Source of the DNA: Pseudoalteromonas xiamenensis | GTDB lineage: Bacteria; Pseudomonadota; Gammaproteobacteria; Enterobacterales; Alteromonadaceae | NCBI RefSeq assembly: GCF_030994125.1 | Contig: NZ_CP099917.1 | Span: forward strand, 1,612,001-1,676,000 | Length of the DNA stretch: 64,000 nt | Direction: 5' to 3' | Shown: one piece after another, positions 56,711 through 64,000 of the stretch | How the letters are laid out: the number at the start of each line of letters is the position of its first letter | Numbering within the stretch: the first letter of the stretch is position 1 | Program-made: the position numbers and the translations under genes | Notes under the pieces: generated by a model | Seen by the model: only the letters and a program-made list of their open reading frames with translations | What the model was told of the DNA's origin: nothing | Database searches by the model: none

Positions 56711-56813
56711 GTGACTTTCCTTTAGTAAAGTTAATTAGGTCACATGTCTAACGCCTATTGAAGCAAAAAGGAGACAGAAATTTTTGTGAATTTATTGTTA
56801 CCAAACACCTTTG

Positions 56814-59658
56814 TTACAACGAAAACTCCAATCCCACCATGAAGCGCCGCCCAAACTCCTCAACTTTCATCAGGCTTGAAGTACGGTCGACAACGGCCAA
56901 TCGGCGTAATACTTGATTCGTCGCATTAAACACATCAAATCGTACACTGAAACGTGGCGATAAATGCCACAGCAAGCCCAAATCTAAACTCGTGAATGCA
57001 TCAACCCAAATATCCGCATTATTGCTTCTGTCTCGATGTTCAAGAAACGCACTGCGATAATTTAAATTGAATGCGAATTGCCAAACTTCATTGCCCGTTA
57101 GAAATCGCACATTTCCCATCCAATCGGAGACGCCCTCAAGATTGAACTTCTCGTTAAGTTCAGTGTAGACATCAGCTTCAACGAGTTGAGTAACGTTAGC
57201 TGACAATCGATTTTGCCGCAAAACCTTTGTCAGTGCAGGTAATTGCCACTCTATACTGCTCGTGAATCCAGTGATGTGACCCTGACCTGAATTGTTTTTT
57301 TGTAGTACGCTAAAGGATTGCCCTTGGTAGTCCAGTGTTGTAACGTCTTCGACGATGAAATCATCAATCTCATGTTGAAATGCTAACACCTGAATATCCG
57401 TTGTTTCAGCGCTACGCGTAAGAGATAACGTATAACTTTTTCCGAGCACTGGCTTTAAGGTTGGATTGCCTTGCTCTGCATAGGGGAGTCCACCTGAATT
57501 GACGTGCAACTTTGGGTTCATGTCAGAATAGTTGGGGCGATTCAAGGCCCAACTATAGGTGCTACGCCATTGCCAATGCGCCGATGCTTGCCATTTAATA
57601 TTGACTGAGGGGAGCCACTTTACGTAATGCTGCTCCTGTTCGTCAGCGTGCACCCCCACCGTCGCCAAGACGAGTGCCCAATGCAGCACTGCGTGTGTCA
57701 GAATATCTGGCTCCAACTTGCCATTCGAACTCCGCGTAATGCCAGTTTGATTTAAAGTAACTTTCTATCGACTCAAACGATACCTCATAACTGTTGAGTA
57801 AATCACTTTCTGTTTTGTCGCTAAATGGAAGTGCGATATCAAACAACTGGAATAAGTCCCTTTTCGGAATTAGCCAATAAGGCGTATTACTTATAAACTT
57901 TGCCTCAAACGCCTCCGGCAGCGGCTCCAACCAACGACCATCAAGACTTGGTAATGCGCTTAGCGCCGAGGCACTTAGACTCACATCTTGACGTTGGTAC
58001 TGGTGGCGCTGTTTAGAATGGAGAAATCCCAACTCCACCCACCATGTTTGATCTTGTTCAGTGGCTTGCCACCGCGAATCTATCCCCCATTCATCAACGC
58101 GATTTCGCACTTCGGTTAAACGTTTTCGCATCTGAGAAATCTGGCTATAGCTCTCCACAAGCCCTAGCGATTGTGAAAGTTGAAAACGATGGATTGCGTT
58201 GCCTTGAAACTCAACCAACGCATTTCCGGGCGCTAGTTTGACGTGTACACGCGAAATGGGCTTTTTAGTGATGCTCGTTGCAGCACTATGGCTAAAAAAG
58301 GGCGAAACCTGCCATGATTTCATATCGAGTGTCGCTGTTAGCTGCATCGTTTGATTGGTATAGTTCAGCTGCGACTCTTCACGAGAGGTTTTTGCATCGA
58401 CATTCGACAAATAGAATTGGTTAATTTGGCCGCTTGATTCATCGACCGTTGCCTGTCCATATGCACTCAGTGGATTGATAGCAAGTCTATGTTCATCAAA
58501 GGCGAAGTCCGTATTTGAGTGAAACCACAACCCATTCAGTTGCACAGTGTCATTTAACTGCCAAGTCATTTCAGCCAATCCAGAGGTACGCGTTCTATCT
58601 TCGTTTTCAATGGTCAGTGCCAACCCGTCAGTAGGGACTAAGGTGCTATCAGGTAATGCAGGCCAGTGATAATCCGTTGCCGCACCTTGGTTTTCACCCC
58701 AATGCCAACTCTCGAATTGGTACTGACGCTGTAATCGGTTTTCATACGAGACTTTGAATACCCCAGCGATGGCCCTATCTGAACTCATGGTATTGGCTGA
58801 CATTGAGATATTTGGCTGAACGTTGCGATCACCTTCCAATGCAGCTACATCTAAACCGATGTTCATTGCACTGTGTTCAAACTCTAGCGGACGAGCACTT
58901 CGTAAATCAATGTTTGCCCCAATTCCACCAAGCGGTAAACGCGCATCGGATGTTTTATATACCAACACATTTGAGAACAACCCTGAGCTCAACGTATCGA
59001 AACGAAATTGTTGCCCATACTGGTTCGAGTTGCGGACATTCTCCGTATTTGCCACCCTTAGCCCGTTCAGTAAAACCATTTGGTATTCTGCCCCCAGCCC
59101 CATGGCATTAACATTTAAAGCTTCGCCTCTATCTCGTGTGACGCTAACACCTGGTACAACTTGTAAAGCTTCCGCCAAGTTTTCGGCAGGAAGCTGAGTC
59201 AACATGGCGCCGACTAAAGACGCTTGTTCGCCGACGGCATTATGTTTGTTTTTTCTCGCGTATTCCGCAGCTTGTTGATAATTATGTTGAAAACGCTGAG
59301 TTGACGCGTTGCGGACGGGATCTGCAACCACCGTCACTTCCTCTATGGTCGCTTGCGTCGCCGGCGCGTTTTGCCTTTGAAGTGGCTCGACGGTATCGAT
59401 CACAATGCCCACCTCCGATTGTCGCCAACGTAAACCAAGGGGTTCGAGCCAATGTGCAAGCGTATTTTCTATCGTATTATCAGTAGATAGTTCACAGTCT
59501 ACGTACACATCGGCAAGCTTAGATTGGTCATACACTAACGGGAGATCGTAATGTTTGGCGAGATGATTTAAGCAAAAGCCTAAGCTTTCTTCCTTTGCAA
59601 TGCAGGAAAAGGGCAAAACTATCGCGAAACACAGTAAATTTCGGCAAAACGGCGACAT
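56814..59658 (-). CDS. TonB-dependent receptor with N-terminal signalling (STN) domain, frame broken at a G5 run
   Basis: This is a FecA-like transducer. The signal peptide is followed by an STN/secretin-like domain (about 22-95, YDLPLVYDQSKLADVYVDCELS), a TonB-box-like EEVTVVA, a plug domain (LTQLPAENLAEALQVVPGVSVTRDRG) and a 22-strand barrel. The first frame (57643-59658, 671 residues) ends prematurely after TRLGDGGGAR. A second frame (56814-57716) continues the barrel to the terminal aromatic GLEFSL. They join if the G5 run near 57643-57646 has four G, giving TRLGDGGVHADEQEQHYV. The full protein would be about 948 residues. It lies downstream of fecI and fecR in the same direction. The ligand is unknown. 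Confidence 0.85.
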
Positions 59659-59741
59659 TTGCTCTTTGTTCCTTCCTGCTTTGAAAAAGACTAGTTTGAC
59701 GAAAACAGATGAAGAAAATATGACTAATTATTGATATAAGA

Positions 59742-59779
59742 GCAACTAAATAGAAATCACATCATTCTATTTCAGTTGC
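59742..59779 (-). repeat. Long hairpin between fecR and the receptor gene
   Basis: GCAACTAAATAGAA (59742-59755) pairs with TTCTATTTCAGTTGC (59765-59779), 14 pairs with one bulged base. No T-run follows on the minus strand. It may stabilise the receptor mRNA or partly stop transcription from fecIR, so that receptor and regulator levels differ. Confidence 0.45.
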
Positions 59780-59794
59780 CTTAACAACAAGTAC

Positions 59795-60667
59795 TTATCT
59801 AGGTTCCAACGCGATAGAGTCGGGAAACTTTCGCACATTCAACTGGTGTAATTCTGCAATCAATTGAGTCGTACCTAGCACATCATTTGCCTTAAAACGA
59901 CCACTAACACGAATACTTGGGTCCACCCTCGTCAATACAACAGGAATATCGCTGTAACGGTTTAGCTGAAATATCGCATCTTGAATACTCACATCGTCCA
60001 ATTCGAGCCATCCCATTTGCCAATCTGGCTGTGACGCCGAGAAAGCAGTGACTTCGATGTCATTTAATGTTACGTATGCACGCATCCCCTTCGTTAATTC
60101 AACTCGTTTATTGCCTTGTTGAGTGCTTACAGACACTTTGCCATGGAATACATCAACTTGAGTTCCTACTAATGTTTTATCAATATTAAATGCTGTACCA
60201 AGCACTTGTACGGTCGCATTCCCCGTAAAGACGGTAAAAGGGCGGTTCTCATCGCGTTTTACCTCAAAATAAGCTTCACCTTCACTCAATGTGGCCATAC
60301 GTTGTGCGCTGCTTTCTTTGAACTGCAATTTCGCGTGACGATTTAAGTTAACGAGTGTACCGTCTGAGAGGTTAACGTCTTTGGGATCTCTGGCGTCAAA
60401 ATACTGAGCTGTTGATACAACCTCTTCATTCTTCGGTCTTTCCGCATTCAAAAACCACCAGCTTGAGAATGAGAGCAGTAGTGTTGCCGCGGCAACAGCA
60501 AACCATTTCCACTCAAATTGTGGAACTGAAGAACGACTATCCGTTGCCTCTGTGCAGGGGACCTTTGCTGCCTCTTTAGCTAGGGCTTCAAGCAATGCAG
60601 GATCATTCCAAATCGCGTGTTCTAGCGAATTTCGCTTTTGATCTTTATCGAATTCTGGTGAAGTCAT
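59795..60667 (-). CDS. fecR: Anti-sigma / sigma-regulator FecR family protein
   Basis: The 290-residue protein has a cytoplasmic N-terminal part (1-50), one membrane helix (about 53-70, WFAVAAATLLLSFSSWWFL) and a periplasmic FecR domain (about 88-185, ARDPKDVNLSDGTLVNLNRHAKLQF...GEAYFEVKRDENRPFTVFTGNATVQVLGTAFNI), followed by the C-terminal STN-contacting domain. It passes the signal from the receptor's STN domain to the sigma factor. It sits 48 bases after fecI. Confidence 0.92.
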   Translation of the reverse strand: MTSPEFDKDQKRNSLEHAIWNDPALLEALAKEAAKVPCTEATDSRSSVPQFEWKWFAVAAATLLLSFSSWWFLNAERPKNEEVVSTAQYFDARDPKDVNLSDGTLVNLNRHAKLQFKESSAQRMATLSEGEAYFEVKRDENRPFTVFTGNATVQVLGTAFNIDKTLVGTQVDVFHGKVSVSTQQGNKRVELTKGMRAYVTLNDIEVTAFSASQPDWQMGWLELDDVSIQDAIFQLNRYSDIPVVLTRVDPSIRVSGRFKANDVLGTTQLIAELHQLNVRKFPDSIALEPR

Positions 60668-60715
60668 TGGATCTATCTACCTAAAAAATCTTCCCACAAA
60701 GTGGAGGTTGCTTAA

Positions 60716-61300
60716 TCAACGCGCTAAGTCACCCGCACACGTATCCAAAGAATCTTGCATAGCACGTTTAAACATGTCCATCGCTCTAGAAATATGCTTT
60801 TTCACTGCTTCATCCGTTAACGATAAACTTTGTGCAATCTGCACACGTGTTTCACCATGTAAACGACGACGAACGAATATTTCTCGCCTCAAAGGGGACA
60901 TTTCGCTCAACACTCGCTGATAGAGTTGCACACGTTGTTCATGTTCCAGCATTGATTCCAACGATTGGGCATCGCACTCAGGTTCATGTTCAAGACTTTC
61001 TGGTGATTTATTTTGTTCGTTATGATGGTCAATGACCAAATGTCGCGCCATGCGATAACCATAAGCCAATGGATTTTCAATAGGCGAACTAGGCTCCGCT
61101 TTCAACGCTTTAAGTAACAACTTTTGGAACAAGTCCTCGGCGTCAGCCTGTTCACCCACCGCTCGACGAAAATACCCTTTCAACGCATCTTGATTAGTGA
61201 TAAAGCACTGTACTAACGTTCGCGTCTGGTCCTTTTCCTCGCCGAACGATGAGGAAGAAAAATGAATTGAAGACATAAATGGGTTGTTCTTATACAACAT
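60716..61300 (-). CDS. fecI: ECF sigma factor, FecI family
   Basis: The 194-residue protein has sigma region 2 (about 35-95, YFRRAVGEQADAEDLFQKLLLKAL...YGYRMARHLVIDHH) and region 4 (about 128-180, LSEMSPLRREIFVRRRLHGETRVQIAQSLSLTDEAVKKHISRAM). Together with fecR and the STN receptor it forms a cell-surface signalling system that switches on receptor genes. The start is uncertain: ATG 61300 gives the longest frame and ATG 61276 (MSSIHFSSSS) is possible. Neither has a strong ribosome site. Confidence 0.9.
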   Translation of the reverse strand: MLYKNNPFMSSIHFSSSSFGEEKDQTRTLVQCFITNQDALKGYFRRAVGEQADAEDLFQKLLLKALKAEPSSPIENPLAYGYRMARHLVIDHHNEQNKSPESLEHEPECDAQSLESMLEHEQRVQLYQRVLSEMSPLRREIFVRRRLHGETRVQIAQSLSLTDEAVKKHISRAMDMFKRAMQDSLDTCAGDLAR

Positions 61301-61497
61301 CGCTTTTTTGATAAGACGGCAAACTTAACCCAGCGGGGACATTATTTTCATGAACATTTCATGACGGTTTTATGTCGCAACTGCCGTAAAAATGAAACAA
61401 AAACTTCATTAAAATCAAACGTCCCCTTCGGAATTTCTTATCTGTCTTTACTGGCGAATTTTAATAAAAGTCGCCATTCATGCTGACAGGAACAATT
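61301..61497. promoter_or_regulatory. Divergent control region between fecI and the second TonB receptor
   Basis: 197 bases from which fecI (minus) and the receptor (plus) are transcribed apart. A short direct repeat, TTTCATGAAC (61349-61358) and TTTCATGACG (61359-61368), lies head to tail here and could be a regulator site. The plus gene has AGGAAC 4 bases before its ATG. No clear sigma-70 promoter stands out. Confidence 0.4.
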
Positions 61498-64000
61498 ATG
61501 AATACTCACCGATTATTTGCACTTTCGCCTCTAGCGCTTGCTCTCGGCACTCTTTTATCAAGCACCAATGCGCTTGCTGATGACCAATCAACCCCATCCA
61601 ATGACATCGAAGAAATTGTTGTCACTGGCAGTTATGTCAAAAGCTTAGAAAAGGCGATTGATTTAAAGCGCGTGAATATTGGCTTTTCGGATTCCATCGT
61701 TGCATCAGACATTGCCGATTTTCCTGAGCAAAATCTTGCAGAAGCACTGCAACGTATGCCGGGTGTGACGATTGAACGAAATAAAGGTCTAGGTCAGAAA
61801 GTTAATGTTCGCAGCCTACCGAGTGAATTTACCTTTGTGTCTATTAATAACTTGGCGACCGCATCAGGCAGCGGCGGACGCGATGTCGAATTTGATATGT
61901 TCGCATCAGAGATAATTCAAAGTGTTACGGTGAAAAAGTCTCCTACTGCGGCGGATGAAGAAGGTGGCATTGCGGGCTCAGTCACAATCACCACTGCTCG
62001 CCCATTTGACTACGATGGGCGCCAATTGGTTGTCTCTGCAGAAACTGCTTACAACGATATATCAGAAAAATCAGACCCAAAATTTGCTGTACTTGCCAGC
62101 GACACCTTTGGTGATTGGGGGGCGCTTGCGTCTTTTGCCTATTCAAAACGTAGCAACCGTACCGACAGTAATTCTGGGATTAACTTCCGCCCTCTTTCAC
62201 GTTGGTTAGAAAAGACAGGCAAATCACAATGGCAAGCAGATCAAGCGGCCGATGTTTTGCTTCGCGACACGGGAATTTCCATCAATGACCGAAAAAACAA
62301 AGACGAAACTAGCCGCGTCGTATTCTTAGATAAAGTGGGCGATCGTGCCTATCTAACGGAACAAGATAAATGGGGGGCGACACTGTCGTTACAATACAAA
62401 CCAAACAGTGAATTGAGTTTAACGTTTGATGGACTGCTAGGTAATTTCGACAACCATGAAGACGAGTACGATGCCGCAGCCTATACCGCATCCAGTATCA
62501 GTTCGCTTGAAAAAATCAATCAATACGATAGCACTACCCTTTCAGACTACGGTATCACGGTACTAACCGATGTAGACTATGCAGCAACACAGCACGAATT
62601 TCTAAGCAAAGAAAATAGCCAAGAAACTGATTATCAGCAATTTAGTTTAACGTTGGATTGGCAGCTAGAGGCATGGAAAATCTACGGTATTGTGGGCTAC
62701 AGTGGAGCGGAAAAACAAGCAGAAACCACAAACCTTAAACATACCGCCTATCGCCCAACTCGCACTCGATACACCAGCACTGGTGGTGAAACTCTGCCAA
62801 GTAGCAACCCAAACACTTTTGATATGTACAACTCGCCAGATGCCTATCTGTTTGACTACTACGAAGTTAACCAAGAACATATCAACGACGACAAATACGC
62901 GGCACAACTCGATTTCAAACGCGACTTGCAGCTCGACTTTTTCCCAGCCTTGGCGCAAATACAATTGGGGGTGCGTGCCACTGACAAATCCAAAGAGCGA
63001 GACTACGGCACAAATCGCGTGAAAGGCCCATCGGAAGACGACAGTTCTTGGGTTGGTGTACGCACATTGGCAGACAGTCAATTGACCGACATTTCAACTC
63101 TTGTCTCTGGTGGAGAGTACCTCTCAGAAGTAGACAGCAAAGTAAACTGGATGCAAATTGCCAATAGTTATGCCCGTAACGAATTGCGTTACGCGGGCTT
63201 TAACGTCGCCTACGAGCCGGATCAATATTATAAAGTGAAGGAAAAAACACTCGCTTTATATGCAATGGTTGATTTTCACTTTGACATCGCAACCATGCCA
63301 GCGACGTTAAATGCGGGTGTCCGATACATTGACACGAAAGTGCACTCGTCTGGTTATCACCAAGTGCAAAATGAAGATGGCACAACGGGCTTTACCGCAA
63401 AACCGGTCTCTAAAGATGGCAATTACAAAGAAACGTTACCAAGCGTGAACTTCGCTTTGGAATTAACGGACGATTTGTTGCTTCGAGCAGCCGCTTCAAA
63501 AACCTTTATTCGCCCAGCGTTAACTGACATTGCTTATAAACGCAGCGTGAGCTTAAACGAATTTAAATATCGAGATGGTAACCCTGATCTGAAACCAACT
63601 TATGCTGATCAATGGGAATTTGGCCTTGAATGGTACTTGGACGAAGGAGCGTTGCTAGCCGTTTCTTATTTTGAGAAAGAAATAGAAGGTGTTGTGCGTG
63701 AATCACTTACGGGGGTGGTTAACAATGTGACGAAATACAATGACAATGGCAGCGTCGATGGCATTTATGATTTCGACATTTACCAAAAAGTAAATGCTGA
63801 AGGTTCGTACGATGTCAGTGGCATCGAATTGGTCGCTCAATTACCTTTGTCTTACTTTGATGAAATGCTCAGTGGCTTTGGCATCAATGCAAACTACACC
63901 GTACTCGACAACTCGTTAACGGGTGCATCTGACCTTGGTATCCCGACGCCACCAGAAGGGCTTGCAGAAGAAACTTATAACGTGACTGTCTATTACGAAA
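61498..64000 (+). CDS. TonB-dependent receptor, Caulobacter/Xanthomonas type (3' end beyond window)
   Basis: The frame is open from ATG 61498 to the window edge (834 codons) without a break. It has a signal peptide (to about residue 28, NALA before DDQST), a TonB box DIEEIVVTGS, a plug domain (DIADFPEQNLAEALQRMPGVTIERNKG ... VTVKKSPTAADEEGGIAGSVTITTARP) and a long barrel with NPDLKPTYADQWEFGLEWY near the right edge. The plug matches the large TonB-receptor subfamily that takes up complex carbohydrates or other organic substrates in marine bacteria. It has no STN domain, so it is a transporter rather than a sensor. It is divergent from fecI and may be a target of that sigma factor. The substrate is unknown. 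Confidence 0.92.
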   Translation, partial: MNTHRLFALSPLALALGTLLSSTNALADDQSTPSNDIEEIVVTGSYVKSLEKAIDLKRVNIGFSDSIVASDIADFPEQNLAEALQRMPGVTIERNKGLGQKVNVRSLPSEFTFVSINNLATASGSGGRDVEFDMFASEIIQSVTVKKSPTAADEEGGIAGSVTITTARPFDYDGRQLVVSAETAYNDISEKSDPKFAVLASDTFGDWGALASFAYSKRSNRTDSNSGINFRPLSRWLEKTGKSQWQADQAADVLLRDTGISINDRKNKDETSRVVFLDKVGDRAYLTEQDKWGATLSLQYKPNSELSLTFDGLLGNFDNHEDEYDAAAYTASSISSLEKINQYDSTTLSDYGITVLTDVDYAATQHEFLSKENSQETDYQQFSLTLDWQLEAWKIYGIVGYSGAEKQAETTNLKHTAYRPTRTRYTSTGGETLPSSNPNTFDMYNSPDAYLFDYYEVNQEHINDDKYAAQLDFKRDLQLDFFPALAQIQLGVRATDKSKERDYGTNRVKGPSEDDSSWVGVRTLADSQLTDISTLVSGGEYLSEVDSKVNWMQIANSYARNELRYAGFNVAYEPDQYYKVKEKTLALYAMVDFHFDIATMPATLNAGVRYIDTKVHSSGYHQVQNEDGTTGFTAKPVSKDGNYKETLPSVNFALELTDDLLLRAAASKTFIRPALTDIAYKRSVSLNEFKYRDGNPDLKPTYADQWEFGLEWYLDEGALLAVSYFEKEIEGVVRESLTGVVNNVTKYNDNGSVDGIYDFDIYQKVNAEGSYDVSGIELVAQLPLSYFDEMLSGFGINANYTVLDNSLTGASDLGIPTPPEGLAEETYNVTVYYE

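Noticed and set aside
62665..63081. A 138-residue minus-strand frame inside the second TonB receptor
   Set aside because: The plus-strand receptor frame is intact across it, and the minus frame has no start signal or family resemblance.
1..64000. CRISPR arrays, insertion sequences, prophage or integrases
   Set aside because: I looked for regularly spaced repeats, transposase or integrase motifs and found none. The AT-rich secretion region could be acquired, but no mobile element borders it.

Overview
The window looks like chromosomal DNA of a marine gammaproteobacterium of the order Alteromonadales, most likely Pseudoalteromonas or a close relative. The reasons are a complete gammaproteobacterial division and cell-wall (dcw) cluster followed by secA and mutT, a chitobiose/GlcNAc utilisation pair, several TonB-dependent receptors, and an exported protein resembling the Slr4 S-layer family known from Pseudoalteromonas and Vibrio. 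The genus is an inference. I saw no insertion sequence, prophage, integrase or CRISPR array.

Bases 1-20500 form a cell-surface region. A polysaccharide flippase at the left edge (+ strand) runs toward a minus-strand block. Read in its own direction the block contains mscS, a DUF481 outer-membrane protein, a large SLBB polysaccharide-export protein, a nitroreductase-fold protein, a polysaccharide pyruvyl transferase, an 11-gene type II secretion operon (gspG-E-F-H-I-J-K-L-M-C-D) with its own promoter, an Slr4-like S-layer gene with two promoters and a structured leader, and a small periplasmic protein. The likely logic is that the secretion operon exports the S-layer protein, and the polysaccharide genes build the surface to which it attaches. 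The secretin carries a lipobox, so it may not need a pilotin. gspC appears split by a frameshift in an A5G5 run.

Bases 20600-30600 are mixed metabolic genes: tRNA-His, a periplasmic solute-binding protein, a NagP-like sugar transporter and a GH20 chitobiase that share a palindromic operator, gamma-glutamyltransferase, an M13 metallopeptidase lipoprotein, and MutT.

Bases 30600-52100 hold secA, the divergent dciA, lpxC and the dcw cluster (mraZ, rsmH, ftsL, ftsI, murE, murF, mraY, murD, ftsW, murG, murC, ddl, ftsQ, ftsA, ftsZ). The dcw genes are nearly all overlapping or abutting. Upstream of mraZ lie a promoter and four GTGG-type boxes spaced 10 bp apart, which match a MraZ operator. The essential gene ftsL is frameshifted in an 8-base homopolymer.

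Bases 52400-64000 are accessory: a lipoprotein alkaline phosphatase, a CPA1-type antiporter, an NPP1/NLP-family secreted protein, and a FecI-FecR-transducing TonB receptor operon whose receptor is frameshifted at a G5 run. A second TonB receptor is transcribed divergently and runs off the right edge. Three genes broken at homopolymer runs point to residual sequencing errors, which should be settled before any of them is called a pseudogene.
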